From: Mallotus nudiflorus
Lineage: Eukaryota; Streptophyta; Magnoliopsida; Malpighiales; Euphorbiaceae
Length of the DNA stretch: 64,000 nt
Assembly: GCA_947683625.1 (NCBI GenBank)
Contig: CANTUR010000049.1
Location: 2,830,501-2,894,500, forward strand
Direction of reading: 5' to 3'
Position 1 is the stretch's first letter. Each line of letters begins with the position of its first letter. Both the position numbers and the translations under genes were made by a program. The notes below the pieces were generated by a model that saw only the letters and a program-made list of their open reading frames with translations, was not told the DNA's origin and ran no database searches. Shown piece after piece: positions 22,541-34,469 of the stretch.

Positions 22541-23431
22541 TTTTAGTTTAGAACACTCACTTCTTATATGTCCAGGTCTCTTGCATTCATAACAGATGTC
22601 TTCTTTAGTTTTCTTACCTTCATGCTTTTTGTTAAAGTCTTTAGTTCTTGAAGAGTTCTTCCTTTTTAAGAACTTTTTGAAGTTTCTTATAAGTGTGGTG
22701 ATATCACCATCTTCATCACTTGAATCTTTAAGGCTTTCTTCATCAATTTCATCTTGAGAAGCCTTTAGAACTATGCTTTTTTCTTCTCTTCCTTCTCTTT
22801 TAGCTCTTCACCTCTTTACTTTAATGTAAGCTCATGGTTAAGGAGCTTTCCAATGAGTACATCAGTTGAAAGATTAGAGAGGTCTTGAGCTTCCTTAATT
22901 AAAGTTACTTGAGATTCTCAATCCTTGAATCTTATTATTTATTTCTTTCTTAGTGAAATGTTTACCAAGTTACTTGAGGGTTATGAGAAGAGAATTAAGA
23001 CAATTTGTCATCTCGATGATTGATTCTTGAGGCTTCATCTAGAAGAGTTTGTATTCATACAGGTAAAGTTAAACCTTCTTACTTCTAACTTGTACATTGG
23101 ATTCAAAATGATTTTCCAACATTTCCCACATTTCCTTAATCGAAATATAATATTGAAGCTTGCCTCTTTCTTCTTTTAACATAGAAGAGACTAGTATGAT
23201 CATTGCTCTTTTATTTCTCTTCTTTTTGCTCATTATTCCATTGATTTGTTGATAGAGTAGTTGTTACACCATTAATGATAGCTTTAGGTGGTTCCCATCC
23301 TTTGAGAATGACATTAAAATTTTAATGGAATCACTATTTAAATATGTATCCATTTTGAACTTCTAATAAGGGTAGTCACTACCATCAAAGAATGGTCGAA
23401 GTGAAGAGATGTTTTGAAATTCACTCCCCAT
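22541..23431 (-). pseudogene. Gag of the Sirevirus, with CCHC zinc knuckle
   Basis: A start at 23431 (minus) reads MGSEFQNISSLRPFFDGSDY, a typical copia gag opening (FFDGSDYPYWK pattern). The knuckle CYECKRPGHIRSEC lies at 22553-22594 with correct C-x2-C-x4-H-x4-C spacing. The segment between has several stops and frameshifts. Confidence 0.8.
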
Positions 23432-23468
23432 GATCTGGTATTCTGGCAATTAAGTTCCTAGAATTCAA

Positions 23469-23480
23469 GCTGTGATACCA
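23469..23480 (-). other. Primer-binding site of the Sirevirus
   Basis: On the element strand TGGTATCACAGC, two bases inside the 5' LTR. It is close to the Met-tRNA complement TGGTATCAGAGC and fixes the element's orientation. Confidence 0.88.
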
Positions 23481-23482
23481 AA

Positions 23483-24537
23483 TGAAAATACCCTAAAAGG
23501 GGTTAATAAGGCTATCAAAAAATAAGTAAAATTAAAAAGAATTAGGAAGGAAATTAAGGAAGAAAGAATGATAAATACAAGAATTTAAGGAGTTTGGATT
23601 CTCAATAATCCTACATCTCCACCTAACTTATCCTTAAGTTGGGATTTTGAATCACCTCAATCTATTCACTTAGATTGATATTTGTAACTTGAGTTTTAGG
23701 CTCAACTTAAACCTTACAACTTGAGTTTTCAAGGCTTACTTAAAAATCAAAATTCCCTAAGTGTTTTGATGGCGAAACACTTAAACCAATTCCTTTAAAC
23801 AGAACCTCACTTCCCGTTTTCTTAACCATAAAAAATTAAAGTATAAGAATTTCTATTCTAACACTCATAAGAGTTATTTCAAATAAAAACTAATTTAAAG
23901 AGAATTTTAGAGCTTAATTGAATGCTTGTAAATATATAATGAATAAACAGGTTTCCTTTTTTTTTTTTAAATGAATTTCAGAGGTTGAGTTTATACTTGT
24001 GTAATTCAACTATAGCTGTTAGAAACAATAATTTTGTTTCCAATAAATTCAAACTTCATCTGAATGAAATTTTGACTTTTGAGTTATAAATTCTTTGCTT
24101 CCGGTTGGGATATCATCAGTCCTAATCAGAATACTTGAAAATAGCCATTTATATCCATTGAATTTAAAAGCAGCACTTGTCCCTAGCATGATCCGAGTTA
24201 GGACATTGGATCGGGATTAATTCTACCGTAAAATGAAGATTTTACTAAATTGAGGTATCCTGCTTGGGCACATATATCCTGCTCGGGTTTGAGCTCAGGA
24301 TAGGTTTTACCCATCTGAATAAAATCTTTAAAATTTGACCTCGAATGAGTTCTTTTGGCCCTAATCGTGATGGTGCTCGAGATTATTGTTTAGGATGGAA
24401 TTTCTTTAATATTTCTTCACCATTTTTACTTCCAAAAAAAAAATCCTAACTTATACATACTTGAAACAAATATATTAAATGCTTAAAAGTAAGTTTGTTA
24501 AGATTAAAATTGAGATTGATCATTGCTAAGGCCAACA
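23483..24537 (-). repeat. 5' LTR of the Sirevirus (minus orientation)
   Basis: On the + strand it starts TGAAAATACC and ends GGCCAACA. It is the partner of 1109-2172. Element-strand TATA-like sequence at about 24146-24158. Confidence 0.88.
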
Positions 24538-27311
24538 ACAATGTTCTAAAGGCGAAGTAGGAGTTATTATGAAAGTGACTATCATAGTAGTGATGTTGAA
24601 TCTGTGTCTGATGATGAAGAGGCAGATGACACCCAAAAAAGACCAAGTTCACATGTTTACTTCGATCTAACTACTGAGATGCCAATATGGAAATTAGGTA
24701 TGATTTTTTTTAATGTCAAAAAATTTAAAGATGTTATCTATAAATATGTTGTATTGAAGGGTATTAAGTTGAATCTAACGCTAAATGAGCTAACTAAAGT
24801 TGGGGAAAAATGCAAAGAAGAGGGGTGCAATTAGGTTCTTTATGCAGGGGTTGATTCAAAAAGCTAGAACTTTATAATTAAAATTAATAACCTCGTGCAT
24901 AAATGTTTTAGGTATAATAGAACCTTTCATTGTAATACAAATTACATTGCTATAAAATATAAGCAAAGAATTTTATCTCAGCCTAGAATTAAGATTAGGT
25001 AATTGGTTTATCTAGTTAAGGAGGATTTGAAGATTTATGTTTTGATGAGTGTTTGTAGAAAGGCTAAGATCAAGGTACTGTCAGAGGCAATGGGTGACCC
25101 GATAGCTAAATATGCAACTATACATGATTATGTTGCTGAAATTAATAGGTCCAATCTAGGCATAACTTGCTTTGTTAAGTGTGAAAGGGGTAATGAATAA
25201 GGGAAATAGAAATTCAAAAGATTTTATGTCTATTTTAATGCTCTGAAAAAAGGATTCAAGGCAGGTTGCAGAAAGATTATTGGGTTGGATGGGTGTTTTT
25301 TGAAGGGATCTTGAAAAGGTCAATTGCTATGTGCTATATCTAAAGACGGTAATAATCAAATGTTTCCTCTTATAAGGGCAATTATGGAAATAAAAAATAA
25401 ATGCAATTGGAAGTGGTTCATTTAACATTTAAGAGATGATTTACTGTTGGACAATGGAAAAGGACTAGTCATGGTGATAGACATGCAAAAGATAAATTCA
25501 ATCTATTATGTTATTTATAAAATATTGTTTTATTATCTATTATGTCTAGAAACTTGAGTGAATTCTATTTGAAATTATTTAAGGGTTTGATGGGGGTTGT
25601 GCATGAAGTACTTCTTGAAACTCAACATAGAATGTGTGTTTAACACATAAACTTAGCATATAATATGTGTTTAACACATTCTTTCTACATTAAGAAAAAA
25701 AATGCACAGGGGACACTCAATATTTGAGGCTGAATTTAAAGATAATTTGAAGGAGATGAATTAGCTTGGTAATGGAATTATTGAAGAGCTATTGTGTTAT
25801 CCACGTTAAAATTAGTGTAGAGCCTTCATTGGGATTGAGACAAAGTGTGATGCAATAAAGAATAACATGACTAAGACCTTTAACTCATGGATTTTAAAAG
25901 CAAGATTTATGACTATAAGATCAATATTGGAGGTGATACGAAAGAAAGTCATGGAGCGAATAAGAGCAATGAGAGAGTTTTCATCAAAATGGGTGACTAA
26001 TATTTCTCTAATAACATAAGATAAGATGGATCGTAACAAGATGCAAACAACCAACTGTAATTTAATTTTTAATAGCCAAGATGGGTTTAAGATTCAAGAA
26101 GGCAAGTATGGTCACATAATGGATTTCTCAAGAAATACATGTTCCTGTAGGTATTGGGATCTTAAGGAATACCATGTGAATATGCAATATGTGCAATGTT
26201 TTTTTGCAAAATAAATCCTAAACCAATTTGTGTCTAAGTGGTATCATAAAGAGACATTTGAAAAAGCATATGGCATAGTCATGCAACCTATTAGGGGAAT
26301 TTAATTATAGCCCAAATTAGATTGTCCAACAATTGAGCCTCCTGAAATTGTTAAGAAATCTAGAAGGCCAAAGCTGAAAAGGAGACGAGACAAGAGTGAA
26401 CCAAAGAAAGCAAAAAGTGGGAAACTATACAAAAGTGGAGTGAAGATAACATGTTCTTTGTGCCATGCAAAAGGGCATAATAAGCAAGGATGTCTTACAA
26501 GAGGTTAACTAAGACAAAAGGTTTGTTACCTTATGCAAGAACACAAATTATTTTACTATAATTAAAAGGCTAGTTGATTTTTTTAAGTAAGAAATCAGTT
26601 ATGTTAAGTCATTTTTACTAACAGGGTGTTTATAAAATTGCAATACAAGTGTAGAAAGAGCTCATTATGTGAATGTTGAATACGCTGCAACTAACTTGGG
26701 TGCTCAAAATCAGGTGTTTTTATGTTTTTTATGGTTTTATGCATGCATTCAAACCATTATTGCTATGCTAAATTAACTGGCTAATTTCAGGTTCCTCAAA
26801 GCACACTAATGAGTAGACTAAGTAGTATACCAATGTTAAGTACCATTGACATATATGTTACAGCTTCATCATCTATTGCAACTAGTGGATAGGTACATTA
26901 AGCTATTATATTATTTTATGTGTATTTGATAAGGTGTAATTCTGCCAGCAAACTGCAATTGGAAATGATTTTGGAGTAATGGGTGGCCATACAACCCAAA
27001 GAGGAATTGCTAAATGTAAAGGTACGGGGAGGGCTAAATTAGGATGAGGCAGAGCTATAGGAAGGGGTAAAGGTAAGGGTAGGGGTATTGGTGTGGGTGT
27101 TAAGAACATATCAAATGCACATTCTTCTAAAGCAACATCTGTGAATATATATATTACTCCAATAAGTTCTTCTGAAGCCAGAAGGGTTGGATATGGTCAT
27201 GGAGTTTTTGTCATGGAAAATGGCATGTCATTCAATAATGCAAGTGATTTAAGTTAGTTTACCTAGTATATGCATTGGACTATACATTATATAAAATGAT
27301 TATTGCTTTTT
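24538..27311 (+). pseudogene. MULE transposase, catalytic and C-terminal portion (broken)
   Basis: Resumes the MULE gene after the Sirevirus. It begins with an acidic segment (VESVSDDEEADD), then FDLTTEMPIWKLGMIFFNVK and EKCKEEGCN of the zinc-ribbon-like MULE N-domain. The DDE core has CRKIIGLDGCFLKG (catalytic Asp codon 25288-25290), GQLLCAISKDGNNQMFPL and WKWF. The SWIM-like finger TCSCRYWDL (about 26,130) lacks the expected later Cys and His. A CCHC knuckle CSLCHAKGHNKQGC is near 26,455, followed by a glycine/arginine-rich tail (26,990-27,110). At least ten stops or shifts are visible; intron-like gaps occur around 26,520-26,700 and 26,890-26,945. Confidence 0.75.
27302..27311. repeat. Direct repeat flanking the fold-back MITE (left)
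   Basis: ATTGCTTTTT here and ATTACTTTTT at 27715-27724: a 9-10 bp duplication with one mismatch, the length expected for Mutator-superfamily insertion. Confidence 0.75.
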
Positions 27312-27714
27312 GGGTAAATTCTATGAACGGGACCAAAATTTTGCACTTGATTACAAAATTGTACCTATAACTTCAATTTGTGTCCTTTTAGTTCCTTAAC
27401 TTCAATTTTACTTTCACTAAGATGTCACCCATAAAAATTCGGCCAATTTTGATGATATGGCCACCAGAATTACTACATTATATGCCATTAACATGACTCA
27501 GTAAGTGGCTTCTAATTTGGTTGATGTGGCTTCTGATATGGCATATAATGTGGAAATTCTGGTGACCATATCATCAAAATTGGCGAAATTTTTGTAGGTG
27601 ATATCTCGGTGAAACTAAAATTGAATTTAAGGAACCAAAAAAGATACAAATTAAAGTTATGGTACTATTTTGTAACCAAGTGCAATGTTTTGGTACCATT
27701 TATAGAATTTACCC
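27312..27714. mobile_element. Fold-back MITE, Mutator-type
   Basis: 403 bp made of two inverted arms of 177 bp (27312-27488 and 27538-27714) around a 49-bp spacer. The outer ends are GGGTAAATTC and its complement. It is non-coding and flanked by a 9-10 bp near-perfect direct repeat, which indicates Mutator-type mobilisation. It sits in an intron-like gap (followed by TATGCAG) of the MULE transposase remnant. Confidence 0.88.
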
Positions 27715-27870
27715 ATTACTTTTTATATGCAGTATGGAAGACCAACAACGAGAGTGATACACATGCCTTTAGAGTTAATCAAATCATCAACCATTACTAG
27801 AGACTTAGGCTTCAAACCACTAGGTCTAAGATGGAATAGCAAATCAACCATTACTTCAAGGCAACTTTAA
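27715..27870 (+). pseudogene. Last exon of the MULE transposase
   Basis: After the MITE an acceptor-like TTTTTATATGCAG leads into a frame reading ITRDLGFKPLGLRWNSKSTI and ending SRQL at stop 27868-27870. This GLxW...TxRQL ending is common at the C terminus of plant MULE transposases. Confidence 0.6.
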
Positions 27871-28530
27871 CAATAAAAGGATGTTGTGAGGCTCAACAAC
27901 ACTAGAAGCAATATCTCAAGTCAAAGTTCATAAAGCAACACTGGAAGCAATGTCTAATTTAATCTTTAGGCTATTTTGCTATATATAACTTTAATGAAGC
28001 TTATATAGGTTTATGCCTATATTTAGCAAAATTATTGGTAGGTGCCTATTATATATGGCAATGGAACAATTAAACAATTGATAGTGGCTTTAAAGTCCGT
28101 CACTGTATAAACATATAACATATATTATGCTTTTGGATGCTTTTAATATATTATGGTATTATTGTAACTTTCGTGTATTATGTATTATGGCTATTTAGAG
28201 TTTGTCAAACTTTGATAATTATGTGTTTAGGCTTTTCATACCTCAAATTTGACTATCCCTAAAAAGGTCTGATGATGAAACAAATCTTCAAAAAGACTAG
28301 AGTTTGCTCGTTCATAACGCCTCTGAAGTGTGTAACTTTAAAACCTAACCAATCCCACCAATGTGTAAAATCGATCACCGAGCCATTAAGTTGCTCTTCG
28401 ATCTTACGAAATACGAATTATCAGAACAATAAGACCTTATTTTGAGTAATCTTCTCTCGGAACACATAGCTTGTTGAGCCAATGTTCATTTCATAAAATC
28501 GGGACCCAAGTTTATGAAAAAAATGGAAAT
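27871..28530. other. Intergenic, no gene recognised
   Basis: 3' flank of the MULE passing into degenerate repeat DNA. A possible LTR start (TGTGTTTAGGCTTTT) occurs near 28,222 but has no partner in the window. Confidence 0.4.
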
Positions 28531-28531
28531 C

Positions 28532-28940
28532 AATTTTGACAAAATAGACTTCGAAAAGACATCTGAAAGACTCCAAAACATCCAGAAGTAGTCCCAGAAT
28601 AGTCCAAAATAACCCGAGGATTAGCGCGCGTCGCTTAGAAGTGCGCGTGTAGCCACGAACATCCCTAGCTATCACACATTAAAATCAAAGCTGAATTAGA
28701 AAAAACAGACTTTGGAAACACATCCAGAAGGCTCCAAAACCTTCAGAAGTGGTCTCGAAATAGTCTAAAATAACTCAAGGAATAGCACGCATTTCTTAGA
28801 AGTGTGCATGTACCTATGAACACCCCTAGGTGTCATACACTAAAATTGAGGCCGAATTAGACTAAATAAAATTCGGAAATGCATCTGAAAGGCCAAAAAA
28901 CCTTAGAAACCAACCTTAGAATAGCTTGAAAAAGCCTCGA
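28532..28940. repeat. 161-bp tandem repeat, about 2.5 copies
   Basis: Units start at 28532, 28694 and 28855 (162, 161 and a partial), each opening AATT and containing GACTYCRAAA/CATCYGAAAG-type strings and, in the first two, a GC-rich AGCGCGCG/AGCACGC box followed by CTTAGAAGTG. The units differ by some 15-20 percent by eye. Likely part of a gypsy LTR or of the untranslated region that often carries tandem repeats in Tat-lineage elements. Confidence 0.75.
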
Positions 28941-30190
28941 TTTATATACATAATGAGTGAAAGTGCACATGACCATGCACTAAGAGCGTAGTCACGCGCA
29001 CTTTGCGTGGCCACGTGCTTCGTCCTAGCGATGTACACATGACCACACACACACCCTCCCTCTTCCTCAATTTTTTTAATATAAATAAGTGCCTACATAC
29101 CTCATTTTAGGAGGGGAAGCAAGAGGAAACATCACATACACTCAAAAATTTATGCGCTCGAAGGTGTTGGAAACTTACTTCTAAACAGTTTAAGCTCTCC
29201 CACCGTGTTTTCTTAGGTTATTAGGCCTCATTTCCACCAAACCTAGCCTCATCTTTGTCAAAGCACACTTTAAAGGTATACAAAACTAGCATCATTCTAC
29301 ACGTCATTTTGAACCTCTCGATAAAGAAAGCTTGATAATCCCTCAAAGTTAAAGCTTCAAAACTCACTCAAGCTCAATCGAATATGAGGATCACACAATC
29401 ATTTTAGCACATTTATTTTATCACACTACATTATACTTTATTGTCGCCAGCATTTATGAATATTATTGTATTTGCATGATGAGACTAGCAATTTATATAT
29501 TATATGAATAATTTATGCTTTACTTTGCTTATTTCATATCATTATTTTTCATCCTCTAGTTTTGAAATGTGAAATCACACTATAAATATCAATAACTTGA
29601 AAAGTTCATATTTTGGACTAGAGTCATCATATTCCCAGTCCAATGATGTCATTATGCATCCCTTATATCATCATTATATATCATTATAAGTATAATAATC
29701 ATTACAAACATGCATGGTTATGTATATTTTGCTTACTCTTTCAAGTGATTGAGTGTCCATTACTTATCCCATTATTCATGAGATTGGGCAAGCTACATGC
29801 ATAGTTATGCTTATCTTGCAGATTCATTATATCTAAGTTAGATTTATTTTTTCGTAACCATTTTTCCTTAATATGTATTTTATTAGGAAAGCGATGTAAT
29901 AATGATATTTCAGCTTCATTATCTTCCATTATTTGATGTATTATGTGAATGCTATACAAACTTTCATTACTAAAACTAAGGTGTTACGGTAACTATACAT
30001 TGAATATAGTATAATGAGAAGTAGTAAAAAATGCGAACCCCCGAACCCAAAAATCTCTACCGAGGCCAATACTCATTGAGTGACTCGATGTTGTCCCTTT
30101 CTTTTCCTAATTTTTTAAAAATTAGGTGGCAACTCCATGAAATAAAATAAAATAAGCATCTTTTTCCTCTCGAGACCAATCATTTATTCC
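28941..30190 (+). repeat. Degenerate Ty3/gypsy LTR-like sequence
   Basis: A TATA-like TTAATATAAATAAG at about 29,076, leader-like sequence after it, and GGTGGCAACTCC at about 30,124. That last string resembles GGTGGCGACTCC, which lies near the 3' end of the solo LTR at 45,011-47,142. I infer a decayed LTR of a related family; both boundaries are uncertain and no gene is present. Confidence 0.4.
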
Positions 30191-31799
30191 TATTCAGTAA
30201 AGTTGTCATGTCCTTTAGAAATAAAACACAAAGATCCTCACGAAACTTTCCAAAAGGGAAAATCATCAAAAAGCTCTTTCACTCGAGAGCAGGGCACTCA
30301 CAAGGCTATTATGAGTTTTTGAACAATTTTGAATCACATGAAATGAACAACAAAATTTCCCTTTTCATTACTAACTTGAACATTACAATAAACTTAATAG
30401 GTTACAGTCAAAGCATACTACTACATTAATCTTCTATTACCTGAAATGTTAATAATAATTAAGGTAAAATGTAGACTACTACATTGCCACCCAAAATGTA
30501 GCCTGCTACATCACCTCTAAATTCTTTGTTAACAACACATCTACACCAAACACATCACCCTCTTACATTCTACATGCTATAAATAGAATAAACACAAAAC
30601 TATTCCCATAAACAGAAAATAATCACCCCTTTTCCTTTCTTTCTCTCTATCTATATTAGTTTTAACCTCCTTAATTCTTTTCAATAAACCCAAAATCACA
30701 TTTCTTGCTTGCTCACCCATTGGAAGATAAAACCACATAAAGTAATTACAAGCCCCTACATTCTGAATCAAAGTAAAAAACCTTAAATCAGAAAATAATA
30801 TAAACATGCACAATATAACCCATAAAATTTGGATGAAAAAGTTGTTACATCAATAACCATTTACCCCATAGTTTCTACATTCAAAAAACCTTCGTCCAAG
30901 GTTTGCATTCATCCAAGATATCTTCAACGATGCCACTTCACCATGGTGACAATTTGGTAGATCATATTTTAGGATCTCCATAGTTATTGCATGTTAGATC
31001 GAAGAGAGATGAAGATTGAAGGAGAGAAAAAGCATTTCCGTTCTCCAACGATGAAGCTTTAATTTTAGTTCTTCACTCACCTACTATGAGACCAAAAGCT
31101 TAAAAATTAATTTTGTTCTTTAATAAGGGCAGGAGTGAAAAGAAATGAAGATGATAATGATTGGACTACTATAGGTCCTTCTTTTTATAATTCACTCTCC
31201 TCAATTGGTTTGAAGTCACCCACTAATCCAACATGGCATCCCATGATTGATTATTACAAGTTAATTGCAAATTTAAAGGTTAAATAGGACAAAAATAATA
31301 GTTCAGAGGTGATGTAGACCAAAATAGAAGTATAGGGGTGATACTAAATAATTTGGCTAAGTTCAGGGGTGAAATAGTGCATTTCGTCGAATTTTTTTTA
31401 TCACCATTAAAACAAAAAAAAAACACATAATAAAGTATCATAAACTAAAAAGAAACCAAAAAGATACAAAAATAATAAAAAGAACATACCCTAAAAAAAT
31501 CCTTTAACTCATCAGCACCACCAACAATTTCAATAAAACTTTGAATCATAAACTTCTTTATTCTCACCATCCCCTCCAACTTCACTGCCTTTACAATCAT
31601 TTTTCTTATCTTTAACACCCTTTTCAGAACCAACAACATCTGCTAAACCATAACTAGAAGTACCAAAAGCACCACTATCTTTTCCCTACACATTTAAAAT
31701 AACTAAAAGAAAACCAAAAAGCAACAAAATTAAATACACACTATCTAATAATAGAATGGAGATGTGGGGTATCGATTCTTATATCTCTTGAAAAAATTA
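30191..31799. other. Decayed repeat DNA, no confident gene
   Basis: At 30,470-31,400 there are flanking strings of similar type (AAAATGTAGACTACTACATT and, reversed, GGGGTGAAATAGTGCATTTC), possibly degenerate inverted ends of a non-autonomous DNA element. A minus-strand segment at 31,445-31,690 looks like an exon with an acidic/Lys-rich composition; it might be a piece of a second MULE. Neither can be confirmed by eye. Confidence 0.3.
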
Positions 31800-32049
31800 A
31801 TTTTTTTTTAAAAGGGGGAAAAAGAAAAAAAGGAATTAAAAAATAAAGAAAAATTAAAAATTAAAAAAAAAGGAAAGAAGAAAAAATAAAAAATAAAAAA
31901 ATAAGGAAAAAGGATAAAATAAAAATTTATAAAAAAAAAGAAAAAAGGAAAAAGAAAGAGAAAATAAATATAAAAATGAAAAAAAAAGAGGAGAAAAAAT
32001 AAAAAATAAAGAAGAAGAAAATAAAAATTTGAATTGATGAAACAAGAAC

Positions 32050-32127
<78 letters not shown>

Positions 32128-32560
32128 TTCGCTAATTCTATATTAATTAAAGGAAGATGAAAAGAAAAAAAAAAGAGAAAGAAAAGAAAAAGTAACGAGA
32201 AAATAAAAATTAAAAAAATAGAGAAGAAAAACTGAAATAAAAAAAATAAGGATAAAATAAAAATAAAAAAAGAGAAAGGAAAAAAGAAGGAAAAGAGAAA
32301 GCAGCACCCAGTTGCTACTAAATATGAAAAAATTGAAGTGATTAACAAAATAAAAATAAAAATAAAAATTAATGAATTAAAAAATAATAATGATATTGGC
32401 TAAATTTTCATTAATTAAAAAAAAGAAGAAGAAAAGATAGGAGAATGAGAAAAAAAAATAAAAATAAAAGACTATGAAATAAAAATAAAAAGAAAAAAAA
32501 ATACGAGGAGAAAAAAAATAAAAAAAAAAGAGAAAAAAAAAAAGGCTAAGAAAGTAAAAA
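31800..32560. repeat. Purine-rich low-complexity tract
   Basis: About 760 bp in which the + strand is almost only A and G with scattered T (AAAAAGAAAAAATAAAA-type). The long minus-strand Phe/Leu/Ser/Ile frame at 31854-32348 is a by-product of this composition. Confidence 0.9.
32051..32127. repeat. (AAT)n microsatellite
   Basis: About 25 perfect TAA units inside the purine-rich tract. Confidence 0.95.
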
Positions 32561-34469
32561 TGTTAAGTTAAAAGTATAATAAATGAAAATTGAATGCATT
32601 TTAATAAATAAATCTAAAAATAGAGCACTTTTAGTAAATTTCTCAACTTTTTTTTAAGTTGATTTTGAGTAATTTATAAGCCGATTTCGCTTAATTACAC
32701 TCCTAATTAATAGTTGGAGAGAATGAGGATTGCATCCATAACTCAAGAGGCACACTTAAACTTTCATCATCACACCAAATAAAGTGGGTCAATATATATA
32801 ATTTAATTTTATAGAAAATGTTACGAAAAATTTATTTTCAAGTCCTTAACCTTTTAAATTTTATTACATTAAACCCCTAAATTTTAGTTGTGTTGCACTA
32901 AGTCTTCGTATTTTTATTATTTTTGCAAACATTAAGGACTTGCTTTAAATATTTAGTCCCTAAACTTATTACAAAAGATCAAATTACCAAAATTTGAATT
33001 TTTTTTAGCATTTTAATACATTTTAAATATGTTGTATTTTTTTAATTAAATAATCATTTAATGAATTAAATATATTTAAAACTAATATTTTTATTCTTAT
33101 TTAAACATATTAGTTTAAAGGTTAAAATATCTTTTTGTTCAAATTAGTAAATTTTATTATTTTATTATAAATAGGTAAATTATTTAGTACTCACAATTTT
33201 ATTATTTTATTATTCATAATTATTATTTAATAAAATATAATTTAAACATACTAAAAATTGAATAAAATTATTAACTTTTAAATATAAATATTTAAGAAAT
33301 ATATTTTTTTATAATTTACTATATTTGACATACTTAATAAAATTAATAAAGTATAATTAAATTCTAACTAAATATAAAGTGTCCAATATAATGGTACAAT
33401 TTTACTTTATGAAATGGAAATCTTGAGCTTGATGCCTTTATCACGATACTTAAGTATTAAATATGAACTTTTTTTTTTATCTTCATAAGTGCGAGTCTAT
33501 AAAAATAAGTATAATTACTTACAAAATTCAATAAAAACATTTCAACACTAATAATTATAAGTTACAACAAGATTTACTAATAAGTATACAAATAATTGAA
33601 AAATCAAATTTGGCTCACTGTTAACTAATTATTAAGCATATCAGATATCAAAAAAAATATATATATATATAAAATATGATTTTTAAAATGTTTAATTTTA
33701 ATGTTTTAAATAAAATTTTAAATAAAAAATATACTTTTCACTATTTTCAATTATTATTAAAAATATTCTTTAACATAAAAAATAATTAAAATATTTATTA
33801 ATTAAAAATAAAAATATATATTTTTACTTTAAATGCATTAAAAAAATAAAATATTAAATTTTAATTGATTGAACTATTTTTAATAAAAATTCTCTAATGT
33901 CTTTTGAATTGATATTTAATTGGGCTAGACTGAGGAAACAAACTTAAAATGTAGCAATTTGAGTTGTAGACACAAGTTTAAGGATGAATGATGGTGAAAA
34001 TTCGCAAGTGCACGAAATTGTACAAGTAGTAAATAAGATCGTTCCATGGAGATTTAGAATTAATTATCTAGTCAAGTATTCAATTGTTTAGACAATCAAA
34101 TCGAATTCGTTCTAATTTAAATCTAATTTAGCAAAACTAAAAGAAAAAAAATTAACAATATGATTAAAGGACTAGAGTTCTTACTTTTAACTCAATCTTT
34201 CTAAGAATCAAATTAATTTCTAAACCAATTTAGATCTACGTTCACTTGTAAGCATCTTAAGAATTATGGATCTTTCTCTCGAATAAACCCATAATTCATT
34301 GATTGCAATTAACACCAAATTATTCAGCTCTCACTTAATTAAATGCTTCTTGTAACCAATTTTAATCTCAACTTTTAATCAATATTAATTCCCTAATTGT
34401 GTCTCAATTAAATAAATAATTAATAGGTTGTTATTCTTTTTAAATAGAATCCATTTCTCAATCAAACCT
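32561..34469. other. AT-rich non-coding DNA
   Basis: No gene. 33,970-34,460 resembles plant gypsy LTR/UTR text (CGCAAGTGCACGAAATTGTA, GATCGTTCCATGGAGATTT), so it may be an old LTR piece, but no partner copy is present. Confidence 0.35.

Larger units (their letters stand above)
1109..24537 (-). mobile_element. Sirevirus-type Ty1/copia retrotransposon, nested host of two further insertions
   Basis: The two LTRs (1109-2172, 23483-24537) enclose, on the - strand, a PBS, gag with a CCHC knuckle, integrase, reverse transcriptase with YVDD, RNase H, a further 3' ORF and several polypurine tracts. That domain order (integrase before RT) is Ty1/copia; the extra 3' ORF and repeated polypurine tracts are typical of Sirevirus. 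The flanks ACAAA (1104-1108) and ACAAT (24538-24542) are a probable 5-bp TSD with one mismatch. Removing the gypsy insertion and the inner solo LTR leaves about 10.5 kb, a normal Sirevirus size. Every coding block carries stops and frameshifts. Confidence 0.85.
393..27870 (+). mobile_element. Mutator-like element (MULE) remnant, split by nested insertions
   Basis: The pieces at 393-1108, 24538-27311 and 27715-27870 read as successive parts of one MULE transposase gene on the + strand: N-terminal domain, acidic linker, DDE transposase, SWIM-like zinc finger, CCHC knuckle, basic tail. The 23.4-kb gap is exactly one Sirevirus (1109-24537) and the 403-bp gap is a fold-back MITE. The order and phase of the parts show that the MULE was there first. 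Outer terminal inverted repeats were not found, so the limits given are those of recognisable coding sequence only. Many stops and frameshifts make it a dead copy. Confidence 0.7.

Noticed and set aside
31854..32348. 164-residue minus-strand ORF with membrane-like composition
   Set aside because: Low-complexity Phe/Ile/Leu/Ser frame produced by the purine-rich tract and the AAT microsatellite; no codon pattern or domain.
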